DNA of 64,000 nt from Plasmopara viticola (lineage: Eukaryota > Oomycota > Peronosporomycetes > Peronosporales > Peronosporaceae). Shown here in pieces: positions 33,201 through 44,236 of this stretch. Made by a program: the position numbers and the translations under genes. Position 1 is the stretch's first letter. Each line of letters opens with the position of its first letter. The stretch spans positions 703,094 to 767,093 of the forward strand of contig MBPM02000035.1 of NCBI GenBank assembly GCA_001695595.3, read 5' to 3'. The notes beneath the pieces were generated by a model. It saw nothing but the letters and a program-made list of their open reading frames with translations. It searched no databases and was not told the DNA's origin.

Positions 33201-33946
33201 GCTGTACTCGGCAACGCTTCAAGACTAAATTAGCCTACAAACACCGAGGTTTAGAATTAATAAAGCGAGTCCCTGCTCATCCACGGCATTGTGGAAAGGT
33301 TAATCTGTCTATGGCCGTTGTCCCTTAACAGAGCATTTAAATCGCTCCCATCATCTTTGCTGGCTGTTTTGGAAAAGCTGAGTGCGAGGCGAGCCTACTC
33401 GCAGGATGTCCAAGACACAGTCTTTTGAGCTTGTTCGGGGAGTGGCGCCCAAATAATTGCAAGTATCGATAGGCTTGGCATATAAATGTAGATGCCTACA
33501 CCTGCCCTGCTTGCATATTAGAAAGCGTGAGCGCTGGTGAAGATCAAAGTTTGTTCTCCCACGAAAAAAACTCGAACGTCACGTGCATCTGACCATCTGC
33601 GATCAAGAGCATCCTATGGGCCGTTTTACCGTCAGGACCACCAGAGCGTTTGCTGCCTGAGCCCACTATGCTCGTGGAGTTTGAAGGTCCTGACATGATT
33701 CAGCTGCTTGAGACTTAAACCCAGCTAACTCCCCGGACCCATAGAAGCCAGCAGGTCTTTCAAGCAGTGTAAACACGTTGCAGGAATGGCGTTTCCTCCG
33801 TCTTCAAATGTTTTGCGAGGGTCACGTGGACATTGGGGGGGGGCACAGCACTATTCATTTTAAGCAGGGAATACAATAACAACCGTTTGCCATTTTCGGT
33901 CTTCAAGGATCGGCGTGTACAATTAACTGCAAAACAAATTCAGTGC
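30247..33946. other. AT-rich gene-poor interval
   Basis: About 3.7 kb with only short frames (60-85 codons) and no recognisable domain. It ends abruptly where similarity to virus copy B begins. Confidence 0.4.
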
Positions 33947-34239
33947 ATAGTCGTACTCACGATTCTTTGCCATCACTTACCGGAACAATTTCGCAAGCGA
34001 ATCAGTACTTGCATCGTCTGATGATTCGTGTTGAATTGGAGCCTTTAGCTTCTTGCATTAAGCAAAATACTTATTGTCATTGCATTGTAATTGCGATCGT
34101 AAGTTTTTTGCTTGGTCTGATAATCTGCAAAGAAGAGCGACTCATAATTGATTTTGAATAGGTCATGTATGTTAAAGATGATTTAAAAAAAAATTCAATA
34201 ACGATTAGCGATGAAAAACGTTGGAAAAATGAAGTTGTT

Positions 34240-35870
34240 TTAAACTTGCACTGGACCTTGCCATATAGTACTCATAGTCGTATTCACTGTTGGAACAACT
34301 TTGCGCCAACATGGTAATAGAGCGTGAGAGCGTAGTTGCAATTGAAAGTACCAGATACGATAATGCCCTATCTTCACTTGGAAGACGACGACCAATATCA
34401 ACAGCAACAAATCGGTAAAGCGATTTCCATTGACGCTAAGATAACAAACCAGCCGACGTAACATCATCACGGCCACCACCAACTCCCGAGTTTGACATCT
34501 CTTGCACGAACAATTTCTATCCAAAACATACCGAATTGTTCCAAATAGGGACGTTTCCTACGGTAACTTGTAGAAATTTCAATGCAGCGAATGGACTTGT
34601 CGTAGCAGGTACAGTCGAGAATGGGCTACGAAACGGATCAATTATGTCCGATACAGCAGCACCTCCTGTTGTAATGGTAGTAACAAGTTACAGGATCAAA
34701 CGCTTTGGATTAGCAATGTCATTACTAACTATCCAAGTGAACGAAGCGCCCGGCGAAACTGTTTATTCGTGATTTGTTCGAAGGCTTTCTTTTGATCCAA
34801 TGCACGATCGGCGCTTGGGTTGGGCGAGTAGGTAGGAACGAGAAGTCGCGAGATCGATTGCGAAAGAGTGATACCAGTTCCGGCAGTAAGAGCACCATTA
34901 ATGTGGGCTGTGATCGTAAGACTTATAGCGGATGCAGGGAGCGCGAGACCACCAGCCAAGGTGGTAGTTGTTGTACCACTGCTTAAATTTCAAAGCACTG
35001 GGCAGGTGTTGCCAAAATTTATCTATTGCTCAAACTAGCAATTGTAGCAGGCGCAACAACACCTGCAGTACCAAATGTAACTAAAGTAGCAGATGGACTG
35101 TTGTAATTGAGGTAAATGAAGGCGCGCGTGTGCTTCTGCATTGAATACTTTTTGAAGTAGCCAAAACTACCCCGCAATTTAATGCAAGCCAGATAATGCG
35201 TGACGTAAAATGACGAGCCAGCAGTAATGGCGTCAGTAGGAGCCACACACACTTGGGGTTTCGATCTAGCTTGACGATGTGCGCTACCCCCCATCACATC
35301 GAATGCAAGCTTTGAACTAGGCTCATCAAGAGCGGTAAAAATCGATCGCTCGGCGGCTCCTCACTTCGATTAGGTGTTAGCCAAGCCAAACTCACCTAAG
35401 CTATTAGTAACTGTCATAAACGACGAAGTGGCCAGATTTTTGAGTGACTGGTTGCCGCTCCGCTATACTCTTTAATTCGTTAAAGTGGAATACTCATCCA
35501 AGACAAAGCTGCTCGTTGGACCATATTTCACATACGTGTTGAAGTCCGTTTCAGTGATAGTCTTGAACATATAAATTTTCATGAACATGGTTCATTTGTA
35601 CGGTGGCTCCATCAATAACAACCTATACACTGCCAATGTACTGCCACGCACCGGCCATAGGAATCAATTGATCCGCAGTACAGGCAGCAGTCGAAGTAAC
35701 AAAGTCGCCACCACAATTAAGGATTTGCAGTTTGATATCGAATCGATGACGGCTTCTTCCCAATCGACAATTGCGGCTTGCGAAGAGATCGTTAAGAGAT
35801 TAAAGTGGATTTGTCCGGCCTACTGACCGGTGTTAGACGTTGAATTCTGAATATATGTCCATCAATTATC
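34240..35870 (-). pseudogene. Polinton-like major capsid protein, copy A (broken)
   Basis: Seen on the minus strand in changing frames: DQLIPMAGAWQYIDSVQVVI near 35615-35675, TRAFIYLNYNSPSATLVTFG near 35090-35140, then SNSGVGGGRDDVTSAGLLS and YRFVAVDIGRRLPSEDRALS near 34360-34500. These match copy B and the general pattern of double-jelly-roll capsid proteins of Polintons and Polinton-like viruses, where a T-S-P-F-x-A segment is followed by a Gly-rich turn and Y-R-x-x-x-V-D-x-x-R-R. Multiple stops and frameshifts make it non-functional. Confidence 0.65.
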
Positions 35871-35984
35871 ACGGAAGAGAGTCTCAGCGGGAGCTGGTTC
35901 GACGGAATGCTCAAAAGCAGAAACATCAGATGCAGGCGAAACAGTTTCATGTGATTATATTGATGACATGATTATTCTGATCTA

Positions 35985-36397
35985 AAACAATAGAGCACCA
36001 CGAGCAAAAAAAGAAATATTAAATTGCTTAGAACGACGGATGATTGACTTAGAAACTCGCTAAATGCCTTGACGTCAAAGCAGACCAAATTTATTTCAAA
36101 CAGAATTTGGACAGAAGCAAAGACTACTGCATAAAAAAAATAAACGTGTGCAATCCCGTGATCGGCGGTCAACACTGGATGACAGTATCAAAAAGAGATA
36201 AGCGTACTTCAATCCTCTCGGCTTACCTAAGCCACGTGTGATACCAAAGGATTATTCCCACCACGAAAAAAAAATCCTTTCTGTGTCTTCGATTTAGACA
36301 CTGTGGGCAGTATAGTTATCTTTGGCTCTACTATCTGCAACACAATCAACTAGATAAGCTCTTCAAACTCTTCATAGATCAGTATCATTATTTTTGA
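35985..36397 (+). pseudogene. Adenain/Ulp1-type cysteine protease, copy A (broken)
   Basis: Counterpart of 52760-53086. Recognisable parts are the His motif GGQHWMTVS and the C-terminal HCGQYSYLWLYYL, which keeps the Cys-Gly nucleophile motif. An intact C-terminus (LFKLFIDQYHYF) is present that copy B lacks. Frameshifts between the His and Cys motifs destroy the enzyme. Confidence 0.65.
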
Positions 36398-36606
36398 TCA
36401 ATTACTTCAATATAGACATGGATCTCAAAAAATGTTGGCTGTTGAGAGACTGAGGTAAAATTCTCATTATCTTCCGTTGTAAAAGACGCAGAGCCACGCA
36501 AATGATGCCCGATATATCGACTCACAAGAATCTCAGCCGATTCAGATCGACGATGCTTACTACTCTTTACCAACCACCAAACCAAAGTCAGAGGTAGATG
36601 AGTCAA
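36388..36606 (-). CDS. Small conserved viral ORF next to the right terminus, copy A
   Basis: 72 codons (MTHLPLTLVWWLVKS..., ending near IHVYIEVIDQK), convergent with the protease. It has an uninterrupted counterpart at 53107-53310 that shares ESAEILVS/ESAEVLMS, YIGH, LRGSAS and TTEDN. Being open in both copies while neighbours are broken suggests either small size or recent constraint. Function unknown. Confidence 0.5.
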   Translation of the reverse strand: MTHLPLTLVWWLVKSSKHRRSESAEILVSRYIGHHLRGSASFTTEDNENFTSVSQQPTFFEIHVYIEVIDQK

Positions 36607-36921
36607 AAATTACCTTGGACGACTATGATCGCATCATGTCGTCCAAGGTAATTCTTTACTTCTCAGGCCAAAGCCTGTATAGTTGAAATAGCATCGCTTG
36701 CGCAGTTGCGCGCTAAGTATCAATAAAGGACTATCATTTTATTATGCTGCCTTCCGGCGTAGCGCAACCTGAAGTCACATTAGCGGACTATCGTTCGAGT
36801 GTATCTGTCGTCACCACTGAGTCACCTATATGATGAGTCATCAGCATATTTCATTTCGATGTCTATTCAGTCTTTAAGTCATTGTAAAAGGAGGTTTGTT
36901 TACCTTAGTCACCTGAGTCTT

Positions 36922-37223
36922 CCTCCTTCCAAGCGCGGGGGCTAAATGCTCGCGCGCTTCGGGCAGGTGCTCTCGGGCATCTGCAGGTCTCTAACGAGTC
37001 TCACCCTCGACGCGACGGTCTCCAGCACCAGGGCGCCACTTGGGCTCTTACCAAGTCAGAACTACACAAAATAATGGAAGACCCTCACGGCCTCGGTGCT
37101 GGCTGCACTGCCCGCCGAACGAGACCCGACGTATGCGGACACCACTCTATGCCGTGGACTAGCCATAGAGCCTAGCACGTGCATAACTTGGCAACGCGAT
37201 AACGTAATACAATACAATACAAT
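36922..37223 (+). mobile_element. Short non-autonomous LINE-derived element, copy 2
   Basis: 302 bp flanked by the 11-bp duplication ACCTGAGTCTT (36911-36921 and 37224-37234). It lacks the first about 25 bp of the family (5' truncation) and ends in ACGTAATACAATACAATACAAT. The equivalent position in copy B near 53540 is unoccupied. Confidence 0.88.
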
Positions 37224-37430
37224 ACCTGAGTCTTCACTTTTCATCAATGCTCAATATTTTATACTTAAAAGAAGGTATAGTATGATAGAGACATACATGG
37301 TATAGTAGTAAGTAAGAAGAAGTGGGAGGAAGTTGCAAAATGTCGTAACTCGATGAATCCTGCTGACTTTTATATTGCTGTCATTAAGTGAAAGATGGTG
37401 ACTCGTGGTGAGTAATTCACTCAGCAATAC
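37224..37430. repeat. Right terminal inverted repeat, virus copy A
   Basis: The reverse complement of this stretch (with 36890-36921 before the insertion) matches the left end of copy B at 44930-45148: TCAGCA, TTTTGCAACTTCCTCC, ACCATGTATGTCTC and ATCATACTATAC are shared. Confidence 0.7.
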
Positions 37431-37447
37431 CTATAGTATCCCTTGAC

Positions 37448-38560
37448 AGCTTGGAAAAGGTTGGGATGACGCCCTCCTTCCAAGCGCGGGGGCTAAATGC
37501 TCGCGCGCTTCTGCAGGTCTCTAACGAGTCTCACTCTCGACGCGACGGTCTCCAGCACCAGGCCAAACCCCTTCCACGCCCTTAATCGCGCCAACCGCAT
37601 CCGGATTGGCTCGTTTAATGTGAATTCTCTAGGTTCAAAGCGCAAGAAGCACGGAACACTCCCCAGAGATCTCCGGCGCTACCGCGTCGGTATCCTTGGC
37701 CTCCGAGAAACCAAGATCTACGATAGAGGTGAGCACCGCATTGATGAATTCCTTCTTCTAACCCTGAAAAAAAAAAAACGAAGTCAAGACCAAAGTCACC
37801 GAAATCCGCCGCCACTGCAACCCGTCAGGCGCCACTCGACACGCCCGAGCCCGAGAAGAAACCTGGCGCCACACTAAGAAGCTCAAAACACTCCTCGGCG
37901 ATATTGGACATCTATCCCGACGCAAGTCCTTGGCCACCCTCGCGCTCCACCGCCTCTGGTCCGTCTGGCTCCGCCCCACGCTCATCTCACCCAAGACCCG
38001 CATTCGACTGTACAACACCTACGTTCTACCAATGCTGCTGTACAACTGCGCCACCTGGGCTCTTACCAAGTCAGAGCTCCACGGCCTCGAGAGTTTCCAT
38101 CGCCGCCAGCTTCGCTACGCTCTTGGCTATCGCTACCCCCGACACATTTCGAATGCAAGACTCTTCGACCTCTGTGATGAGCGGCCGCTGAGACTACGAC
38201 TGACACAAGCTCGCTGGCAATCCCGACATTCCAGCGAACCTCTGGATGCGTGCCTGTTTCTTTTCCACTGCAGCAAAATGGCGCGGACGTCCCCGCACCA
38301 CGCTCCCCTCAACACTCGACCACGACCTTGTTTCCTGTGGCTCCGGCTTTCGACTCCGGACAGCACAAGACCTCGAAGTGGTACGTACCCTTGCACAAGA
38401 CCGAAAGAAATGGAAGACCCTCACGACCTCGGTGCTGGATGCACTGCCCGCCGAACGAGACCCGACGTATGCGGACACTACGCTATGCCGTGGACTAGCC
38501 AGACTGAGCCTAGCACGTGCATAACTTGGCAACGCGATAACGTAACACATTACATTACAT
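37448..38560 (+). mobile_element. Long internally deleted LINE derivative, copy 1
   Basis: Seen: 1113 bp bounded by a perfect 11-bp duplication TATCCCTTGAC (37437-37447 and 38561-38571). The 5' part encodes the start of an apurinic endonuclease domain (IRIGSFNVNSLGSKRKKHG, VGILGLRETKIYDRGEHRID). After an A-rich stretch it jumps to the C-terminal part of a non-LTR reverse transcriptase ORF (RLYNTYVLPMLLYNCATWAL, ESFHRRQLRYALGYRYPRHI, RPLRLRLTQARW). The core of endonuclease and RT is missing, so it is non-autonomous. The tail is ACACATTACATTACAT. The sister site at 53770-53780 is empty. Confidence 0.88.
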
Positions 38561-38775
38561 TATCCCTTGACCATTTTTGTAAATACCGGGCTCTATTTTT
38601 TTTATTGGTATAACTGGTTCTGCTTCTAAGGTGACTTTAATGCGTTTGATCATTTAACAAGAGCACTATCTTACAAGTTTAGTGATCCCTCTGATCATCA
38701 AAGGGACAATGTCATTATCGATTTGACGTTTATGGATTATTCTTGTTTCCTTTTCGCAGTCTCGGACTTGGAGAC

Positions 38776-39684
38776 ATGAGCAACGTGGAGCTGAAGTGTG
38801 CGATATATGGCGAAGCAACTGTGTTTACCGTCAAGATCGCACGTGATGCAAAAGTGAGCGCGCTGCAGGAGGCTATCGCTGGCATCTTGAGCACACAACA
38901 GCACTCTGTTCCGCCAAGCATCGTGACACTTTATTTGGCGCACAAGAACGGCGCGTGGCTGAAACACGACAAAAAAGTGGAGAGTTTCTTACGTGGCAAA
39001 ATCGACAAGCAGTACAAGAAAATGTACCTATCGTGGAAGCTTACGAAGAACGAGTTGTTTGGATCGGTTTTCGAGCTTGGAGAAGAGAGGATTCACGTCT
39101 TGGTAGAAGTTTCACCGCCACAACACGCAAGAACGACGAAGAAAATGGCAGGAGAATGTGGTGAAAGCGGGATAGTTCAACAGTTTCCAAGTAAGAAACA
39201 AAGAAGCTGTGAGAAGAGGACGAATTCCGGCGCCGAAGACTCGCATTGTGACGCGACCTGGGATGAATCTGTGCAGCAAATGGAAGTTGGTGACATCAAT
39301 GATCCTGGCATTGCGATCGGCTGGGCAGACGATGCGACATTGCATGCTTGCCTGGGCATTGCTGATGCTCCTATTCCGCAGGGAGCAAATGCTGCTGCGT
39401 CCGGTGTTGCGTTGCGAGCCTGGTTTTCGGGCCTGGTCGTTGCGGTCAAGTCCAATTCTTCCGTGATGTTGGCAGGAGAAACTTCATCGTCGGAGTTCTT
39501 CGACCATATGTCGATTGCCGAATATGGAGTCCTTGTGAATGCACTACACACGGTTCCGGTCATGCTGGTGTGGGGACCTGCTTTAAATGCTGCTGGTCTC
39601 AGTGCTGGGAGATTCTACATGGTGACGGATGCTGGAAGAGGCAGGAACCATGCAATGCATCAGGTTTATGTGCCGTTCCTGTGA
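38776..39684 (+). CDS. Crinkler (CRN)-type effector protein 1
   Basis: Known: CRN proteins are modular oomycete effectors with a conserved N-terminal header for delivery and variable C-terminal domains that usually act in the host nucleus. Seen: 302 residues from ATG 38776; the frame upstream is open but only through TTG. The header is MSNVELKCAIYGEATVFTVK with the LxLFLAK-equivalent VTLYLAHKNGAWL and ends at HVLVEVS, corresponding to the HVLVxVP recombination point. No signal peptide is evident, as in many CRNs. A Ser/Lys-rich linker follows, then a C-terminal domain (GIAIGWADDATLHACLGIAD ... GRNHAMHQVYVPFL) that is not one of the CRN domains I can name but resembles the protein at 44237-44800. 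A paralogue lies at 53975-54883. Confidence 0.85.
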   Translation: MSNVELKCAIYGEATVFTVKIARDAKVSALQEAIAGILSTQQHSVPPSIVTLYLAHKNGAWLKHDKKVESFLRGKIDKQYKKMYLSWKLTKNELFGSVFELGEERIHVLVEVSPPQHARTTKKMAGECGESGIVQQFPSKKQRSCEKRTNSGAEDSHCDATWDESVQQMEVGDINDPGIAIGWADDATLHACLGIADAPIPQGANAAASGVALRAWFSGLVVAVKSNSSVMLAGETSSSEFFDHMSIAEYGVLVNALHTVPVMLVWGPALNAAGLSAGRFYMVTDAGRGRNHAMHQVYVPFL

Positions 39685-40690
39685 TGGTAATGATATTGCC
39701 ACGAAGTAAGTGGTTGATTCCGACGATTTAGGCCTTTCGACCTTGACTACTTTCTCGAGGTTGGCTTTTAAAAAATATGAGTGCTAGCGCTTTTAATTCT
39801 GTTTAATTTAAGCAAAGCTCTCCTATGGATCGACGCTTTTGCTACGCATCTCTCCTACCGTAATAGCCAACGACAAGGCATGATCCATGTAGTTGTACAC
39901 GGGCCTGTAGCGAGCATCGTCTTTTGTCTTGCACTTCAGTCATATAGACAAGCAGTCATTTTTACTATTAAGTAAACTATCAGATTATCTCAAAGCATAG
40001 ATAGCAAGTCCCCAGAATGATTTGAACATATCTCCGACATCGACACCACGGCGTGTCGACGATGCGCATCATTTGTGAAGAAAACGGTAGGTTGAGGAAC
40101 AAAGCACCTAATCAATTGCTTTCATGTCTACATGTGCATCCCATACCTCTCATCCGGTCCTGACAGGACACACTTTGAATCGCTCATTAAACGTGACGAG
40201 AATGGCTGCTATCAATCATATCGATGTTGCAAGAGGACTGCAACAAGATACTATGTCAAGTTGTACTCGGAAGTCTTTATATATGTAAGAAACAGGATAC
40301 GTATGCTGCACCGTTACTTACTCGTCTGCCGTGTTACCGCTGATCAAAACAAAGATAGCCGCAGTGTCCAGTCCGAACGGCGCGTAGAGTGCGGTACTGC
40401 AGGCGCTTTTCTGTCAGGAATCCCCAGCGTAGCTGGAATTGTAGTATCATTTTGTGGTAGCATGAATTTCAATTAGATTGTTACTCTTGCAGAAAACTAA
40501 TGCATGTCACCGGCCAATTGTGTGGTAAGCGCTATAACCTCTTCGGCTTCATGAAGGAGAAACTGATTGATAGGCAAAATTGCAAATGAACGACCTTGTG
40601 CATCCCACATATCTCTAAGGACAATGAAATTCCTACTCATCTGCATCTGTGTCAGTTGAGCCCATTTCTCGTGCTAGTCGCATCTTCATT
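39685..40690. other. CRN 3' flank, duplicated block
   Basis: 39685-40363 aligns with 54884-57261 (the latter carrying a LINE-derived insertion). Shared segments include GATCGACGCTTTTGCTACGC and ATGATTTGAACA followed by CTCCGACATCGACACC. Similarity ends after GATAGCCGCA (40363 / 57261). No convincing ORF. Confidence 0.6.
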
Positions 40691-41440
40691 CTTCCGGGCA
40701 CTAGAAATGGACTTTTCTTGCGCAATGGAGATGACGCAGCACCGCCAAAATTGTCACAACCTTATGCGCCATAATGTCTTGTCAATGTCTATTTCTTCTC
40801 GAAAATTCTTTTACGTACAACTTGCATAAAATGCCGATCAAAACCATGGCATTTTACAAAAGACAGCGATGAAGGGTGTCTAAGTGTACTACATTGTACT
40901 ATATAGTTCATCGTGCTGTCTCTGAGGGTGTCTAGGGGTACTCTCGCTGCTCTTATATAATTTTTATAATTTAATATATCATTAAACTATAGAAGGAGGA
41001 GCGGACGATGGGACATAAAGGATACTCTCGTCCGCTCGCGGGGAATTCGAATTGTTGGCTACATGTGGAGCCTTGTAAGCCATATAACCCCGTACTTGAA
41101 TGTTTTCATTAGCGTCTCCGGCATTCGGTGCTAGCAAGTCTACCAGCTATGTGATATCTTTAAATTATCCTCATCCTTGCTTTGGGGAAGTATCAGCTCC
41201 TCGATATTTCAGACTTCTTTTTGTGTACTCTTGGTTAGGTTTCTCATCAAAGGAGACATGGGTGAGGACATGACTCATTCAGTCCGGTCACATAGAATTG
41301 GATCTGTTTCTTATCCGCGCCTCAAAGTCAGCGATGATATACTCTATATGTTCGAATATGCGGACGATAGCGGACGAGAAAGGTTTTGTAGTCGCTCTAT
41401 TCTAACACGCATGCTTTTCAAATTCGAGACAAAAAATGGT
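40691..41440 (+). repeat. Direct duplicate block (partner 43008-44105)
   Basis: About 750 bp repeated in the same orientation at 43008-44105, where a 326-bp LINE derivative has inserted. The block includes a 10-bp inverted repeat (GAGCGGACGA at 40999-41008 with TCGTCCGCTC at 41028-41037). An open frame shared by both copies (from about 41177 and 43830, DMTHSVRSHRIGSV) has no ATG start near its beginning, so coding is doubtful. Confidence 0.7.
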
Positions 41441-41813
41441 TTTTGTTCAGATTATCGACCAGAATGCACTGCATCAAGCATTGGCTCTCAAGTATCCACC
41501 TGTGGCGCAAGGTGCCGATGCTGATGCATCAGCTGAAGCCTTTCGTGCATGGCTTATAAACGGAATTCGAAATGTCCGCCCCAACAGTCAAGTTCCCCGT
41601 AATTCGGGAGTTGCATTGGCATTCCATCAACTAACTCAATTCGAGGCCATTGATGTTGCATATGAACAGTGGCACCACCGGCGCTGGTATATTCAACTTG
41701 AAGACAATCGATTTGGAGGAAACCCGATTGGACAGTTTGCGATCGTGTTTTGGATGGCCGGCACAGGAGCTCAACAAACCACTTTTCGTGCCCTCCAAAA
41801 CGTGTTTGGCTGA
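41436..41813 (+). CDS. N-truncated copy of the 187-residue CRN-domain protein
   Basis: 125 codons starting at a Met within FVQIIDQNALHQALALKYPP and running to ALQNVFG, almost identical to residues 64-187 of the protein at 44237-44800 but in the opposite orientation. The first 63 residues (basic MPKK... region) are absent because the inverted copy breaks near 41430. The frame is intact, so a product is possible from a downstream start, but expression is unknown. The 3' flank to about 41935 is also shared. Confidence 0.6.
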   Translation: MVFVQIIDQNALHQALALKYPPVAQGADADASAEAFRAWLINGIRNVRPNSQVPRNSGVALAFHQLTQFEAIDVAYEQWHHRRWYIQLEDNRFGGNPIGQFAIVFWMAGTGAQQTTFRALQNVFG

Positions 41814-41935
41814 TGTAGTATGATGAGGTATATTCCTAGAAGGAAGAAGTAGAACCTAAGCGACTCTAAGGCCATATTAAATAATCAGTGCATTTTTTCA
41901 AAGTACTTGCAACACGATTTTTCCGTTTGAACGTA

Positions 41936-42267
41936 TCCTTATGACTTTACGAAAGCATTTTATCGAACTCAGGCACCATCTAGGTCAAGGCAGAGGTAAA
42001 GCATCTCATTCTGAGGTGTTGAGTTATACGACAAAAAATTAAAGACACTATTACGGTTTCAAAAGTTTGACTGGCACTTAGAGCTAGTGACCGACCGCTC
42101 GACTACCGACGACGTGGTAAACAACTGGACAGACGAGATCTGATCAATTTGTTGAAAGCGCAAGATGTCGAGGTTTTAGCTTGCCATAGATCACTGATAG
42201 CTCAACGCGCACTTAACACATGACCTAATACATTATTTTGTTCTTTGAAGATTATTCGCATAGAAAA
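41936..42267. other. Short interval without a recognised feature
   Basis: AT-rich, no open frame over 60 codons and no repeat partner seen. Confidence 0.4.
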
Positions 42268-42660
42268 CTAGCAATAGTTTCTTAGACACCTTTTACTTAA
42301 ACTTCTTCTTGTCCCCAGACGTCTGGTACAGAGCAACACATGCCATTCAGACTGAGTCTGTACCTTGACCAGCTCGCCCACTTTCCCTTCAAACACCGCC
42401 TTGTCAAACTGGGGTACCATCTCGCCACATCCAAACATGCCAAGGGATCCTCCTTTCTTACTCGAAGGACAAGTGCTGTGCTTTCCAGCCAATTCCGCTA
42501 ATTTCGCCTCCTCGTCTTCAACAGCGTCGATCTCTGTTGAAGACGAGGAGGCGAAATGATCGGTCTCAGTCTCGGACTTGACCAGAATATGGATACCATG
42601 AGCACGGGGCTCGCTTCTGCTTCCTCGGTCACCATTAGCAATGATAACGATAGAAATCAT
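42268..42660 (-). CDS. Parvulin-type peptidyl-prolyl isomerase domain (aberrant)
   Basis: Known: parvulins isomerise X-Pro bonds. Seen: 130 codons with the parvulin order RAHGIHILVK, then LAELAGKHSTCPSSKKGGSL, GMFGCGEMVPQFDKAVFEGK and EWHVLL. The usual helix between ILVK and the LA-x-x-HS motif is replaced by an acidic Ser/Glu segment encoded by a perfect 24-bp inverted repeat. The expected GYH motif is EWH, so activity is doubtful. A second, broken copy lies upstream on the same strand (42657-42985). Probably a relic or a recently altered gene. Confidence 0.6.
   Translation of the reverse strand: MISIVIIANGDRGSRSEPRAHGIHILVKSETETDHFASSSSTEIDAVEDEEAKLAELAGKHSTCPSSKKGGSLGMFGCGEMVPQFDKAVFEGKVGELVKVQTQSEWHVLLCTRRLGTRRSLSKRCLRNYC
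42501..42557. repeat. Perfect 24-bp inverted repeat within the parvulin ORF
   Basis: The left arm 42501-42524 begins ATTTCGCCTCCTCG and its exact reverse complement is at 42534-42557, with a 9-bp spacer (CGTCGATCT). It would form a strong hairpin in DNA or RNA. Confidence 0.9.
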
Positions 42661-42985
42661 GGGTCAAGATATGGCACGATCTTGATGAGTGCTTGCTTAA
42701 TACCGCGATACTGATCCGGCTCCTCAGTCCCGTTCAGACGGCGAGAGATCAGCACAAGATGCCAGCCAAACTGGGTATTCACCTCGTGAACGACGCCCAC
42801 CTCGCCCTCAAAAGCTACTTGGTCGAACGCAAGAACCATTTTTCAGCCGCCAGATGTGCCTGGGTCGCCACCTTTGCGGCTAGAAGGACAGGTGCTATGC
42901 TCCTTGGCGAGCTGCGCGAACTTGGCAAAAAGGTTAAGGGATGCTCGTTTAGCTCATCAGCCTTGGCCTCTGAGTCCACGAGGAT
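42657..42985 (-). pseudogene. Second parvulin-like relic
   Basis: On the minus strand: ILVDSEAKADELNE in one frame, then KFAQLAKEHSTCPSSRKGGD in another, a TGA, and MVLAFDQVAFEGEVG ... NTQFGWHLVLISRR. These are the standard parvulin motifs, here with the intact normal helix (EAKADELNE), but split by a frameshift and a stop. Confidence 0.65.
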
Positions 42986-43007
42986 ATGACTATCTTAGGC
43001 CTGAGTG

Positions 43008-44105
43008 GCACTAGAAATGGACTCTTCTTGCGCAATGGAGATGACGCAGCACCCGCCAAAATTGTCTCAATCTTATGCGCCATAATGTCTTGTCAATGTG
43101 TATTTCTTCTACAACATGTGTAAAATGCCGATCAAAACCATGGCATTTTACAAAAGACAGCGATGGTGTACCATGTCGCTGCCTCTAAGGGTGTCTAGGT
43201 GTACTACATTGTACTAAATAGTTCATGGTGCTGTCTTTGAGGGTGTCTAGGGGTACTCTCGCTGCTCTTTTATAACTTTTATAATCTAATATATCATAAA
43301 ACTATAGAAAGAGGAGCGGACGATGGGACATAAAGGATACACTCGTCCGCTCGCGGGGAATTCGAATTGTTGGCTACATGTGGAGCCTTGTAAGCCATAT
43401 TTGTATTGTATTGTATTACGTTATCGCGTTGCCAAGTTATGCACGTGCTAGGCTCTAGGGCTAGTCCACGGCATAGAGTGGTGTCCGCATACGTCGAGTC
43501 TCGTTCGGCGGGCAGTGCAGCCAGCACCGAGGCCGTGAGGGTCTTCCATTATTTTGTGTGATTCTGACTTGGTAAGGGCCCAGGTGGCGCCCTAGTGCTG
43601 GAGACCGTCGCGTCGAGGGTGAGACTCGTTAGAGACCTGCAGATGCCCGAGAGCATCTGCCCGAAGCGCGCGAGCATTTAGCCCCCGCGCTTGGAAGGAG
43701 GGCGTCACCCCAACCTTTTCCAAAAATGTAAGCCATATAACCCCGTAATTGAATGTTTTCATTAGCGTCTCTGGCATTCGGTGCTAGCAAGTCTACCAGC
43801 TATGTGATGTCTTTAAATTATCCTCCTCCTTGCTTTGGGGAGATATCAGCTCCTCGATATTTCAGACTTCTTTTTGTGTACTCTTGGTTAGGTTTCTCAT
43901 CAAAGGAGACATGGGTGAGGACATGACTCATTCAGTCCGGTCACATAGAATTGGATCTGTTCCTCATCCGCGCCTCAGAGTCAGCGATGATGTACTCTAT
44001 ATGTTCAAATATGCGGACGATAGCGGACGAGAAAGGTTTTGTAGCCGCTCTAATCTAACACGCAAGGTTTTGTAGTCGCTCTAATCTAACACGCATGCTT
44101 TTCAG
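43008..44105 (+). repeat. Direct duplicate block (partner 40691-41440), with LINE insertion
   Basis: Same sequence as 40691-41440 interrupted by a LINE derivative at 43401-43726. It additionally has a 31-bp tandem duplication (AAGGTTTTGTAG(C/T)CGCTC...) at 44033-44063 and 44064-44094, single in the partner. Confidence 0.75.
43401..43726 (-). mobile_element. Short non-autonomous LINE-derived element, copy 3
   Basis: 326 bp in minus orientation, flanked by the 12-bp duplication TGTAAGCCATAT (43389-43400 and 43727-43738). Same head-to-tail junction as the copy at 13914. The partner block at 41090 keeps the uninterrupted target, which proves insertion after the block duplication. Confidence 0.9.
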
Positions 44106-44236
44106 ATTCAAGACAAGAAATGGCTGAAAAATCGTGTTGCAAGTACTTTGAAAAAAAGCACTGATTAATTTAATATGGTCTTAGAGTCGCTTAAGTTCTA
44201 CTTCTTCCTCCTAGGAATATACCTCATCATACTACA

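Larger units (their letters stand above)
33947..37436. mobile_element. Endogenous Polinton-like virus, copy A (truncated, right part)
   Basis: Seen: sequence from 33947 to about 37436 aligns in the same orientation with 50678-53770 of copy B. It covers the tail of the basic minus-strand protein, the capsid gene, the protease, the small minus-strand ORF and the right terminal repeat. The left break is sharp, with no similarity before about 33947. It contains an extra 302-bp LINE-derived insertion at 36922-37223 inside the terminal repeat. Reading frames are more damaged than in copy B, especially in the protease. Known: Polinton-like viruses and virophages commonly integrate in protist genomes. 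Confidence 0.75.

Noticed and set aside
34240..34524. 94-codon minus ORF in copy A
   Set aside because: It is the wrong frame of the capsid C-terminus; the adjacent frame carries the YRFVAVDIGRR motif.
38743..38775. Extended N-terminus of the CRN (also 53942-53974)
   Set aside because: Begins with TTG and precedes the ATG expected for the CRN header; the pyrimidine-rich CAG there might instead be a splice acceptor.
40999..41037. 10-bp inverted repeat as a terminator or regulatory hairpin
   Set aside because: Conserved only because the whole block is duplicated; no gene ends beside it.
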